Shown: one piece after another, positions 8,718-16,721 of the stretch
Layout: each line of letters starts with the position of its first letter
How positions within the stretch are numbered: the stretch's first letter is position 1
DNA from: Paludibacter sp.
Lineage (GTDB): Bacteria; Bacteroidota; Bacteroidia; Bacteroidales; Paludibacteraceae
Direction: 5' to 3'
DNA: 64,000 nt
Assembly: GCF_009712605.1 (NCBI RefSeq)
Contig: NZ_WASO01000010.1
Span: 124,001-188,000 of the forward strand
Program-made: the position numbers and the translations under genes
Notes under the pieces: model-generated
The model's input: the letters and a program-made list of their open reading frames with translations, nothing else
Told to the model about the DNA's origin: nothing
Database searches by the model: none

Positions 8718-9818
8718 ATGTATTTATACGACAATCAAAACTGGCCAATCTTTGAATGGAATAGTGATAAACTGTTACCATTGCTTGCTTATGTGAGAAA
8801 TCGACAAGGAAAACTCATTGGAAAAATGGGGGCTTTGGGCTTTGAACTTCAAAATGAAGCAAATCTTGAAATATTGACCATTGAAATTCTAAAATCGACA
8901 GAAATAGAGGGTGAATTTCTTGACAGAGAGCAAGTAAGGTCTTCGATTGCCAGGCGCTTAGGATTAGACATTTCCGGACTTGTCTATTCTGAACGAAATG
9001 TGGATGGAATAGTTGATTTGATGCTTGATGCAACAAAGAAATACGACAAAGAGCTGACTAAAGAGCGACTTTTCAGTTGGCATGCTTCTCTTTTTCCGGC
9101 AGGACAAAGCGGAATGTACAAAATAATCACAGGAAATTGGCGTGACGATTCGACCGGACCAATGCAGGTTGTTTCCGGAGCTTTAGGAAAAGAAAAAGTT
9201 CATTATCAGGCTCCACCAGCAAATCAAATAGAAAATGAAATGCGAATTTTCTTCGATTGGGTTAACCTGGAACAGAATGTCGACCCTGTTTTAAAAGCTG
9301 CAATTGCACACTTGTGGTTTGTAACGCTTCACCCATTTGAAGATGGAAATGGAAGAATTTCAAGAGCATTAAGTGATATGTTGTTAGCTCGTTCAGACGA
9401 ACAATCATATCGGTTTTACAGCATGTCGACACAAATACGGAAAGAACGAAATTCATATTATGACATTTTGGAGAAAACACAAAAAGGGAGTTTGGACATA
9501 ACCAACTGGCTTGAATGGTTTTTGAATAGTTTATTACACTCAATAGAAAGCTCGGAGAAATTACTCGAAAAAGTTATTTACAAACACGAATTCTGGTTAC
9601 GTAACTCGAAAGTAACAATAAACGACAGGCAGCTACAACTACTAAATATGCTAATGGACGACTTTGAAGGAGTTTTGAATACGACAAAATGGGCAAAAAT
9701 CGGAAAATGTTCGCAAGACACAGCATTGCGTGACATTCAGGATTTAATAGAGAAAGGAATTCTGGCAAAATCTGAACAAGGCGGACGAAGTACAAATTAT
9801 GAATTGAAAACAAACTAA
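8718..9818 (+). CDS. Fic family AMP-transferase, class II (DUF4172 N-terminus)
   Basis: A 366-aa cytosolic protein that would transfer AMP, or another nucleotide part, to a target protein. The N-terminal DUF4172-type segment is followed by the autoinhibitory helix motif STEIEG at 60-65 (pattern S/T-xxx-E-G), which marks a class II Fic with built-in inhibition. The catalytic loop HPFEDGNGR is at 205-213 and is intact. The last 70 residues look like a winged helix (ALRDIQDLIEKGILAKSE), so it may bind DNA. It follows a promoter flanked by two matching palindromes, which suggests autoregulation. It is bounded by repeat elements and is AT-rich. No separate antitoxin gene is needed or seen. The target is unknown. 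Confidence 0.9.
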   Translation: MYLYDNQNWPIFEWNSDKLLPLLAYVRNRQGKLIGKMGALGFELQNEANLEILTIEILKSTEIEGEFLDREQVRSSIARRLGLDISGLVYSERNVDGIVDLMLDATKKYDKELTKERLFSWHASLFPAGQSGMYKIITGNWRDDSTGPMQVVSGALGKEKVHYQAPPANQIENEMRIFFDWVNLEQNVDPVLKAAIAHLWFVTLHPFEDGNGRISRALSDMLLARSDEQSYRFYSMSTQIRKERNSYYDILEKTQKGSLDITNWLEWFLNSLLHSIESSEKLLEKVIYKHEFWLRNSKVTINDRQLQLLNMLMDDFEGVLNTTKWAKIGKCSQDTALRDIQDLIEKGILAKSEQGGRSTNYELKTN

Positions 9819-10027
9819 TAACCACGCCGCTCCCGCGCGAAATAACATTCAACGAAAACTATTGTGTAAGAACTTGGAAAGCTGTTTCAGCAACCCACTG
9901 CCGGCGAGTCCAACTCACAAACCAGTTTGTCTGCAAAGTAAAAAAGCTGTACGGCCTTCCGGGCAGGAATCCGGAAGGCTTTTTTTATTGCATGAAGCCT
10001 TCGCACAACAGTGTCATTCCATCTTTT
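9819..10027. repeat. Truncated family A fragment and terminator-like hairpin
   Basis: 9828-9841 (CGCTCCCGCGCGAA) is a truncated A element immediately after the Fic stop. 9951-9984 holds CGGCCTTCCGGG/CCGGAAGGC followed by TTTTTTT, which works as a terminator for the Fic gene. No gene is supported here. Confidence 0.55.
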
Positions 10028-10262
10028 TGATGCAGCATCGCATCGTCGAAAAGAACCATCGCAGCAATCCGGTGCGTCATCGCACCCCATTCGTTAAAAG
10101 CCGCAGCTCAATCGTTAAATGTTTCATCCACTCGGTGCATCATCGCAGCGCAATCGTTAAATATTTCATAAAATTGCTACGCCATTGCAGTAAATTCGTT
10201 AAATGTTTCATCAAACTACTGCGTGAACGTACCAATTTGGTGCGCCATCGCACTGTGGCGAT
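10028..10262. repeat. Degenerate 21-bp/42-bp tandem repeat array
   Basis: TCGTTAAAT-type units start at 10091, 10112, 10154 and 10196. They alternate with a second 21-base unit (TGCTACGCCATTGCAGTAAAT at 10175-10195 and relatives such as TCGGTGCATCATCGCAGCGCA). The result is a two-unit repeat with a 42-bp higher-order period. Both strands stay open in one frame and give 14-residue periodic peptides (for example RSAIVKYFIKLLRH). This follows from the period and does not prove coding. Confidence 0.65.
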
Positions 10263-10269
10263 CAAACAA

Positions 10270-10365
10270 CCTCCGTTCATCGTAGGATGAAAAAGCAGAT
10301 TAGGGTTCAGCGTATGGCTCTGCCTACGTCGGGGATAAACGCAAGGCTCCAGCATTGTAACATCA
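10270..10365. repeat. Structured intergenic repeat, family B, copy 3
   Basis: CCTCCGTTCATCGTAGGATG followed by GTTCAGCGTATGGCTC and TGCCTACGTCGGGGATAAA, then AAGGCTCCAGCATTGTAAC. This extends the B consensus on both sides and matches copy 2 over about 90 bases. The remaining stretch to 10558 is AT-rich and holds no gene. Confidence 0.7.
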
Positions 10366-10558
10366 AAGTGCAGTACTTCTATTTATTTTCTGCCTCAGTT
10401 GATAACGACTCACATCTGAAATCGCCACTACCCCTATGCGCACCATTGTTCTTAATTGTAAAAATGATGCCTATAGAATACATTTTCTTTTAAAATCCCC
10501 ACCAATAGCTTAGTATTTCATCAAAACTTCCACATCTTTGTAGTCCAAATTAAACACT

Positions 10559-11230
10559 ATGGATTTTAAAGATAAAGAACTTATTATATTCGACTTTGAT
10601 GGCACTCTCATCAATAGTATTCCCGACTTAGCAACGGCTATCAATAAAATGTTGACGCATTTTAATTTACCCGACATAGAGATAGACCGGGTTGCTTCAT
10701 TTGTTGGAAACGGAGCTTCTACGTTGGTAAAAAGAGCGTTGAAACTTGCCATGCAGGACAAGGACCCAACGAGTGATTTTTTCGCAGAAGCATTTGCGTT
10801 TTATCTTTCGGCTTATAAAGAAGTGTCGTGTCAGAAAACATTCACTTATCCGGGAGTAGTAGAAACCCTAAATTACCTTGATAAAAAAGGCTATAAGATG
10901 GTGATCTGCTCGAATAAGCCGTTTGACTACATTGAACCGATTCTCGATTTTCTTTCCATTAAACCGTACTTTAAACGTTGGATTGGCGAAGACTCAATGT
11001 CGGAGAAAAAGCCTCATGCCGCCCCTTTGCTTTATTTAGCGAAAGAGATGAATACGACAGTAGAAAAAAGCATCGTGGTGGGTGACTCAAAAAATGATAT
11101 TCTTGCAGCGCAAAACGCGGGGATGAATAGCGTGGGTGTGACCTATGGCTACAATTACAACGAGAATATTGCAGACTATAAACCAAGTATAGTGTTAGAT
11201 CGTTTTTCTGACCTACAAAAAATATTTTAA
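10559..11230 (+). CDS. gph: HAD hydrolase, phosphoglycolate phosphatase-like
   Basis: A 223-aa HAD subfamily IA phosphatase. Motif I DFDGTL is at residues 12-17 with the nucleophile Asp12 and Asp14. Motif II is ICSNKP, and motif III/IV lies in KPHAAP and VVGDSKNDI, so all catalytic aspartates are present. The cap domain between motifs I and II is alpha-helical, as in Gph. It probably hydrolyses 2-phosphoglycolate or a similar small phosphate ester in the cytosol. It overlaps the next gene's translation region closely: its stop ends one base before the ATG of the FAD oxidoreductase, so the two are translationally coupled. That pairing suggests a more specific metabolite-repair role than housekeeping glycolate salvage, but the substrate is not shown. 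Confidence 0.78.
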   Translation: MDFKDKELIIFDFDGTLINSIPDLATAINKMLTHFNLPDIEIDRVASFVGNGASTLVKRALKLAMQDKDPTSDFFAEAFAFYLSAYKEVSCQKTFTYPGVVETLNYLDKKGYKMVICSNKPFDYIEPILDFLSIKPYFKRWIGEDSMSEKKPHAAPLLYLAKEMNTTVEKSIVVGDSKNDILAAQNAGMNSVGVTYGYNYNENIADYKPSIVLDRFSDLQKIF

Positions 11231-11231
11231 A

Positions 11232-12665
11232 ATGAGTAAGATATACAATGTGGGCATTATCGGTGGCGGGATATCAGGTTCTGTCACTGCTTTACAACTC
11301 GCCCAATACGGAATAGACAATATTTTATTTGAACAAGGTGAAAGTCTTGTGAATGGACCTCCATTCTGCCACTTACACGCAGGAGGAAATCTTTACCCCG
11401 ACATATCTATTGAGCAATGTAAACAGCTCATGCGTCAATCAATCGAAATGGCACGGCTATTTCCTCAATCGATTGACGAAAGACCGACCTTTATCAGCGT
11501 TCCAAAATCAGAAAAACTGGATGTAAATAAGATTGAGGAGAAGCTCAAACTTCTGGCAAACTACTACCTGGAGTTGGTTGGTGAAGATGCATCTAATGAA
11601 GTACTGGGCAATCCGGCCAACTATTACAAAGCCTATACGCACGATGATTTGGTTGCACTGGCAAAACAAGCCACCGTAAAACAGCCCAAATCGCATGATG
11701 AATGGATGGCCAACGCTATTAAATACATCGATTACGAAAGCTTAAAAATGCCGGTTTTCTTAGTACAGGAATATGGATGGAACCTGTTTCGAGTAGCCGC
11801 TCAGGTACAGTTAGCTCTGGCTAAGGCCAAAGAATGTGAGCTACAAACAAACACTAAAGTCACCGACATCAAAGACGTACGCGATCAGAATCTGGATTAC
11901 AACTGGGAAATAAGCACAAATGATGCCGTCTACAAAGTGAAGTATTTAGTGAATTCATCCGGCTATAAAACGGCGAATGTGGATGCATATATTCAGCTAA
12001 ACTCTAACCGACTGATTGAATACAAAGCGACCTATATATCCAAATGGCATAGTATTCCGGGCTTAATTCCCGAAATGATTTTTCACGGAGAGCGTGGCAG
12101 TACGCACGGTATGGCTCAGCTAACGCCTTACAATAACGACTATTATCAAATTCATGGTATGACCATGGATATCACCCTGTTTGATAATGGATTGATACAA
12201 TCAACAGAAGATGTATCACCCGTTGAATTTGACTCTACCATCAAACAGAAAATTGCCCGTGAATGGAATCAAGACGAAATCAACGAAAGAACTGAAGCTG
12301 CCATCCGATATGCAGCCCAATATGTACCGTCATTCAAATCGGCTACTGTGGGTGGGCCGCCCCTGCACGGAGCACAACAAATACCCGGAGATGACCCCAG
12401 CCTAAGAGTAGGTGAAGTGTGTTTTCCATGTGAATCGTATGCTCGTTCTGAGATTGTAAAAGCATCTTCTGCTTTAACGGTAGCCATGCAAATCATTCAG
12501 AAAATGCAGGAAGAAAAGATTATTCCGGCATTTCAATCGAATGCAAAACAAAATGCACTGCTTGACAGCATCTCAAAAACCGAGATTGATAAGCTGGCAA
12601 GTGAACTAGCCAGCCAACGCGGATATCCAGGCTCGCTTTCGCAACTACTTATTGATAGAAAATAA
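11232..12665 (+). CDS. FAD-dependent oxidoreductase (DAO-like)
   Basis: A 477-aa flavoprotein. The N-terminal Rossmann signature IGGGISGSVTALQLAQYG (residues 9-26) and the acidic end of the second strand (LFEQ) define a DAO/FAD-NAD(P)-binding fold. No membrane segment or signal peptide is present, so it is cytosolic. C-terminal motifs GGPPLHGAQQIPGDDPSLRVG and FPCESYARSEIVKASSA, of which I give fragments only, are distinctive but I cannot tie them to a named substrate. It starts one base after the Gph-like gene and is followed 57 bp later by a redoxin, so the three genes probably form one operon. The operon suggests oxidation of a hydroxy or amino metabolite coupled to a phosphatase; this is an inference. 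Confidence 0.75.
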   Translation: MSKIYNVGIIGGGISGSVTALQLAQYGIDNILFEQGESLVNGPPFCHLHAGGNLYPDISIEQCKQLMRQSIEMARLFPQSIDERPTFISVPKSEKLDVNKIEEKLKLLANYYLELVGEDASNEVLGNPANYYKAYTHDDLVALAKQATVKQPKSHDEWMANAIKYIDYESLKMPVFLVQEYGWNLFRVAAQVQLALAKAKECELQTNTKVTDIKDVRDQNLDYNWEISTNDAVYKVKYLVNSSGYKTANVDAYIQLNSNRLIEYKATYISKWHSIPGLIPEMIFHGERGSTHGMAQLTPYNNDYYQIHGMTMDITLFDNGLIQSTEDVSPVEFDSTIKQKIAREWNQDEINERTEAAIRYAAQYVPSFKSATVGGPPLHGAQQIPGDDPSLRVGEVCFPCESYARSEIVKASSALTVAMQIIQKMQEEKIIPAFQSNAKQNALLDSISKTEIDKLASELASQRGYPGSLSQLLIDRK

Positions 12666-12722
12666 ATACGTTACCGCTTTGTAATCTGCAAGTAAAAATT
12701 GATTGAAAACATAAAACTCAAA

Positions 12723-13157
12723 ATGACAAAAGCACCTGATATAATAGTTAAAACATTGGATTACCAGCCTATTAATATCTCTGAAAAATATTATAACAAG
12801 AACTTACTAATTCTCTTTTACAATAATGATTGTTTAGGTTGTACCGGTAGAGCCCTTCCTTTAGCTCATAAAATAATGCACGAATTTAACGATCTGGAAG
12901 TAATTGGAATACATAGTAATTTCAACAGAGCTATTACGAAAGAAGAAATTATTGAAATATTTACCTCAAAGGAACTTCCTTTTCCTATATATATCGATGA
13001 AGAACATAAAGTTTTTGATTTGTATCAGTGTGAAGGAACTCCTCACTGGATTATAATTAATAAACTTGGAGAAAAGTACCGGTCGTTTTTTGGATCACAG
13101 GAAAATATCCAAACAAGATTATGGTATTCTTTGAGCGAATTAATGCAAACTACGTAG
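12723..13157 (+). CDS. Thioredoxin-fold redoxin (AhpC/TlpA-like)
   Basis: A 144-aa thioredoxin-fold protein with the redox motif CLGC (Cys37-Cys40) and the family cis-proline in GTPHW. The sequence DEEHKVFDLYQCEGTPHWII matches the second half of TlpA/AhpC-TSA domains. There is no signal peptide, so a cytosolic thiol-disulfide or peroxide-reducing role is likely. I choose ATG 12723 over the upstream TTG at 12699 because the family starts close to this point and Bacteroidota rarely use TTG. It follows the FAD oxidoreductase gene by 57 bp on the same strand. It could dispose of peroxide made by that flavoenzyme. Confidence 0.72.
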   Translation: MTKAPDIIVKTLDYQPINISEKYYNKNLLILFYNNDCLGCTGRALPLAHKIMHEFNDLEVIGIHSNFNRAITKEEIIEIFTSKELPFPIYIDEEHKVFDLYQCEGTPHWIIINKLGEKYRSFFGSQENIQTRLWYSLSELMQTT

Positions 13158-13253
13158 TAGCAACGAGCAATGGAAACATGTGAAAGGGAGGTTGTCTAAA
13201 AAGTCAATGTCGCTATTGATAAACTTATAAACAGAAAGGCTATCTCATCTTTA

Positions 13254-13328
13254 TACCCCTAATCCCCTGAAGGGGACTTTTACGCCAATAAAAATAGCAG
13301 ATTTATAGCCCCTTCAGGGGTTGGGGTA
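13254..13328. repeat. C-rich palindromic repeat, family C, copy 1
   Basis: Left arm TACCCCTAATCCCCTGAAGG (13253-13272) and right arm CCCCTTCAGGGGTTGGGGTA (13309-13328) are near-complementary around a 35-base AT-rich loop. The same plan recurs at 31420, 57416, 61030 and, as a half, at 62551. Confidence 0.8.
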
Positions 13329-13443
13329 AAAAACAGACAATAATCTACTTTCGAATCGTAAGTTATTACAAAATCAATATATCTTTTGAGACAGCCTCAT
13401 AAACAAAAGATCGGAGTAATGATTTCCTCAACTTTGCATACTG

Positions 13444-13525
13444 CCTCTGTTCATCGTAGCGTGTAAAGCAGATTGATGTTCGGCGTATGACTTCTGACTA
13501 CGTCGGATGTAATAGCAAGAAGTTT
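13444..13525. repeat. Structured intergenic repeat, family B, copy 4
   Basis: CCTCTGTTCATCGTAGCGTG, TAAAGCAGATTGATGTTCGG, CGTATGACTTCTGACTACGT match the B consensus with more changes than the other copies. It lies about 290 bp beyond the redoxin gene, so family B is not limited to the AT-rich accessory genes. Confidence 0.65.
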
Positions 13526-13528
13526 TTT

Positions 13529-13652
13529 TGAACGCAAGGGACACGAATCACACAAATCACCACGAATAACCTACTACAAACGCTGCCTCAGTAAACAGTT
13601 AGATGTTTTCTTGATTTGTGGTTACTTGCGTAATTTGCGTTCGATTCCGCGC
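13529..13652. repeat. Imperfect inverted repeat with GAACGCAA ends
   Basis: GAACGCAAGGGACACGAATC and CACAAATCACC at the left pair imperfectly with GATTTGTGGTTACTTGCG and AATTTGCGTTCG at the right. A right-end fragment (GCGATTACCTGCTTAATTTG followed by CGTTCT) recurs at about 14732-14757. No gene is present. Confidence 0.6.
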
Positions 13653-13672
13653 AATCCAAACGTACTAAAATA

Positions 13673-13720
13673 ACAAAGGCGATTTCCCGATAATCGGAGA
13701 ACCGCCTTTGTCGCTTTTTT
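13673..13720 (-). terminator. Terminator after the esterase gene
   Basis: Outer stem CAAAGGCG (13674-13681) and CGCCTTTG (13703-13710), with an inner stem TCCCGAT/ATCGGAGA. It lies 20 bp past the stop of the minus-strand esterase. On the + strand it is followed by TCGCTTTTTT, so it may work in both directions. Confidence 0.65.
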
Positions 13721-13739
13721 ATCTATCGGCTACTGAGAG

Positions 13740-14648
13740 TTAGAAACGCATAAAGAAATCCCACGTTTCTTTGGCGATCCAGTTGACATCAGATCCGGGA
13801 TCTTTCATGTTGTCGGTATGACCGCCCACGAATGAACCAAACATTACCGGATATTCCGCAGGAAGTCCTTTGAAGTCAGTTGTGATATGAGTTGGTGTTG
13901 TAGCTGTCGGTACTTCCGGCAATTGTTTTAAGCCGTTATCTTCGATGTGTGTCAAAACACAATATTTGCCACCTTGCTTTTTCTCATCTGAATTGACAAA
14001 TTTGCAAAGTCCGTCCTGAGTACCTGTTGTGCTAAAGTAAGCCAGAGGTTTGTGCTTGTTTTCAGGAAGATAAATATTCCAGTTGGCTGGAGAATAGCAG
14101 GCTACAGCCCGGAGATCACTCTGAAATTCTAATGACAACGAGTAGGTAAACATAGCACCAAAGCTAAATCCGCAGCAAAAGATACGGGAGGTGTCAATGC
14201 TCAGTTTATCCTTAAACAACTTCAGCATATCGGCAAAGAAGATATGATCTTTGTCATCACTTGCACGCCAGGGAGTTTGGTCGGTATATCCCTGAGGTGC
14301 AACGAAAATAACAGGAACATTATTTTGTTCGGCATAGGCTTTAAGACCATAATAATTATTATCAACCATTGTTTTCATACTTCCCCCCATCATGTGCATG
14401 GTAAAAATCAAACGGTAAGTTTTGTTTTTGTCGTAGTTTTGGGGAATATCGATGGTATATTGGCGGGTAAGTCCTGCACTTGTCATGGTATAAATTCCGC
14501 TCTTAAAATCTCCAAGGTCTTTGCCATAACCGGCACTGGGAGTTGGAGCATTTTTCAAGGGACGTGGCACTTCTACTGAAATACCTGGTTGTGCATCGCA
14601 CGAAAAAAATGAAGCTAAAAGGATAACGATTACAAGTGTTTTTCTCAT
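13740..14648 (-). CDS. Secreted esterase, feruloyl/PHB-depolymerase type
   Basis: A 302-aa alpha/beta hydrolase. The N-terminus MRKTLVIVILLASFFSC fits a lipoprotein signal with lipidation at Cys17, placing it on the cell envelope. The nucleophile elbow is GFSFGA (Ser in GxSxG), the acid residue is in GTQDG, and the histidine is in FVGGHTDN near the C-terminus. This pattern matches the CE1-like/LpqC polysaccharide esterases that release feruloyl or acetyl groups from plant polymers. The substrate is not certain. It stands alone on the minus strand with a terminator 20 bp downstream. The next annotated region upstream is a broken protease gene, so no operon is apparent. Confidence 0.8.
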   Translation of the reverse strand: MRKTLVIVILLASFFSCDAQPGISVEVPRPLKNAPTPSAGYGKDLGDFKSGIYTMTSAGLTRQYTIDIPQNYDKNKTYRLIFTMHMMGGSMKTMVDNNYYGLKAYAEQNNVPVIFVAPQGYTDQTPWRASDDKDHIFFADMLKLFKDKLSIDTSRIFCCGFSFGAMFTYSLSLEFQSDLRAVACYSPANWNIYLPENKHKPLAYFSTTGTQDGLCKFVNSDEKKQGGKYCVLTHIEDNGLKQLPEVPTATTPTHITTDFKGLPAEYPVMFGSFVGGHTDNMKDPGSDVNWIAKETWDFFMRF

Positions 14649-14788
14649 GTTAATGATTTTTAAATGATTACTGATTGATGATTATTACTATGTATGCGTC
14701 AGACAACTGACGGTCGTTTTTAAGTTTACTTTGCGATTACCTGCTTAATTTGCGTTCTATCCAACTTTAAGTCAAGCTCTTGTTTCGG

Positions 14789-15425
14789 CTACTGAAAATC
14801 CAGCAACCTCAGAAAGAACACCGTTATATGGTTTATTATCTGCGACAGGTGCAAGATATTGAGATGCGCATAGTTTTCGAGCAGGATAATGCCGAGCAAT
14901 GCCGCTGTTCCCCATTTATAGAGGTTCATCATCAGCGTAGGATTGATGTCTTTGAGGAAGGTAAGATACACATGCGATCCATCGAGCGGAGGTAGCGGAA
15001 TAAGGTTGAACACAAAGAGTCCGAAGTTAATGATCCCCGAAAGGACTATCAGGTTGATAACGGCTATTCCCGTTTCGGTAGCATTGAAATAGGGGTAGAC
15101 AAAAAGTATCCGTGCCACAATCAACAGCAGCAGTGCCAGTAGGAAGTTGGAGAGCGGTCCGGCAATGGAGATCAGAATCTCATCGCGGTGCTTGTGCTTC
15201 AGGTTGTCGGGATTAAAGCTGACCGGCTTGGCCCACCCGAAACCGGCAACAATGATCAGAAAGAAACCCATCCAGTCGATATGTCGCAACGGATTGAGAT
15301 ATGCGCCCGTCGTCTTTGGCCGTGTTATCGCCCAGTCGGTAAGCCGTATAAGCATGAGCAAACTCGTGTATGGTCAGACCAATAATGGCTGCCGGAATAA
15401 TCTTAACCGTTTCGGATAGTTCCAT
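14789..15425 (-). pseudogene. Site-2 protease family M50 gene with a frameshift
   Basis: Two overlapping frames together make one M50 rhomboid-independent, membrane-embedded metalloprotease of about 210 aa. The first (from ATG at 15425) carries the zinc motif HEFAHAYTAYRLGD. The second (ending at 14789) carries AYLNPLRHIDWMG, GFGWAKPV and the third ligand motif PPLDGSH with several membrane helices. The family reads continuously across this join (GDNTAK-xxGR-LxLNPLRHID). Here the frame changes at about 15295-15305, within GGGCGCATATCTCAATCCG. The missing or extra one or two bases are the only visible defect. It could be a real pseudogene or an assembly error. Every catalytic motif is otherwise intact. 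Confidence 0.85.
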
Positions 15426-15522
15426 ATAAAAATTAATCCTGTTTCGCTTCTCTATTCTATTGTCGAAAGAGGCTTCACATCTATGTTTGTATCGTTTTAT
15501 TCGTTGTTATGAATATACAATA

Positions 15523-16563
15523 TCACTTCATGAATATCGCCTGAGCTGCTGTATCGTCTCCTCCTGTGGCTAAGATTGTTTCAACCCCGTTTTTCCAGTA
15601 TTTTGCAACTGAAGCAGTGCCACTATGTTCTTGACCGGCAATGTAAATGTCACTGTTCTTTACCATGATTGAAAAAGCTTCTGAAACAGTACTGCTATTG
15701 CTTACAGTTACTTCAATCCCGTTTTTCCAGTATCTGGCAACCCTAGGAATATCATGAGTCCCCTCGTATCCTGCTACATAGACATCGGCTCCATCAATAA
15801 ATATTGATCTAATCTCAGCATCATAATTTCCGTTGCTTAATGTAACCGCAGTTCCATTTTTCCAATATTTAGCAACCTTAAATCCTATTTTATTACATTC
15901 ATAACCTGCTACATAAAGATCATTCCCTGACAGCACCATTGTTTCAATTCTTGCAGAACAAGTTCCATCCGTAATACTAAATGCTTCTCCATTCTTCCAA
16001 TATTTAGCAATACTTTTATCCGAACTATTATATTCATAGCCGGCAACATAAATGTCATTATTCGACGCTATAATAGAAGTTGCTGCCGCAGAATATCTGC
16101 CATCAGTAAGGTTAGTAACTACTCCGTTTTTCCAATATCTGGCATAGGTTTTACCACCCGAAAAATTAGTCCCTGCAACATAGACATCTCCTTTCGACAC
16201 AAAGATTGATAACCCCTTAGTATCACCTACAGATGGCAAATTGACCAGCATATTATTTTTCCAATATACAGCCATTTCTGTACTTGCATCATATCCGACA
16301 ATATATGTATCATTACCATCTACAAACATACCCGAAGCAAGATAGTAATCTGATACTGAAATATTAGTAAGCGTATTATTATGCCATAACTTCACTGCTC
16401 CTTCTAATATTGCAGGATTGCTGACCGATACTATTGGATTGTTCACTAATACATAAATACCAGAATTATCTGTTTTAGTTTTAGGCTCATCTTCACTTCT
16501 TTTGCAATTAGCCAATCCAATTAATAAAAGAACAATACTAACAGTTCTAAATAATGAATTCAT
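15523..16563 (-). CDS. Lipoprotein with seven WKNG repeats, probable beta-propeller
   Basis: A 346-aa protein whose signal peptide ends in a lipobox with Cys20 (LIGLANC), so it is membrane-anchored in the envelope. The mature part is seven repeats of about 42-46 residues. Each contains a strand ending in (V/A)(A/V)(K/R)YWKNG or a variant (KLWHNN, VYWKNN, five YWKNG) and a DxYVAGYE-type strand. Seven such units suggest a seven-bladed beta-propeller. This is an inference from repeat count and strand pattern. I recognise no enzyme motif. It is a single gene between the broken M50 gene and a HAD hydrolase. Such proteins probably bind other proteins or glycans at the surface. Confidence 0.75.
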   Translation of the reverse strand: MNSLFRTVSIVLLLIGLANCKRSEDEPKTKTDNSGIYVLVNNPIVSVSNPAILEGAVKLWHNNTLTNISVSDYYLASGMFVDGNDTYIVGYDASTEMAVYWKNNMLVNLPSVGDTKGLSIFVSKGDVYVAGTNFSGGKTYARYWKNGVVTNLTDGRYSAAATSIIASNNDIYVAGYEYNSSDKSIAKYWKNGEAFSITDGTCSARIETMVLSGNDLYVAGYECNKIGFKVAKYWKNGTAVTLSNGNYDAEIRSIFIDGADVYVAGYEGTHDIPRVARYWKNGIEVTVSNSSTVSEAFSIMVKNSDIYIAGQEHSGTASVAKYWKNGVETILATGGDDTAAQAIFMK

Positions 16564-16721
16564 AAATATCTATTTATGTCTATTCGCGATAAAGACGGTT
16601 CGGTTATATCCAATTTCTCCCTCATGTACAGGTTTAGCGATGGTAAACGATGCCTATAAAAATCAGCAATGATAAAACAACGCGGGTTTCAATCGCCATC
16701 CATTGCAACCCGAAGACATTC

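Noticed and set aside
9862-10290. 142-aa frame on the + strand with 14-residue repeats
   Set aside because: Openness on both strands follows from the 21-bp period; no start signal or family match supports coding.
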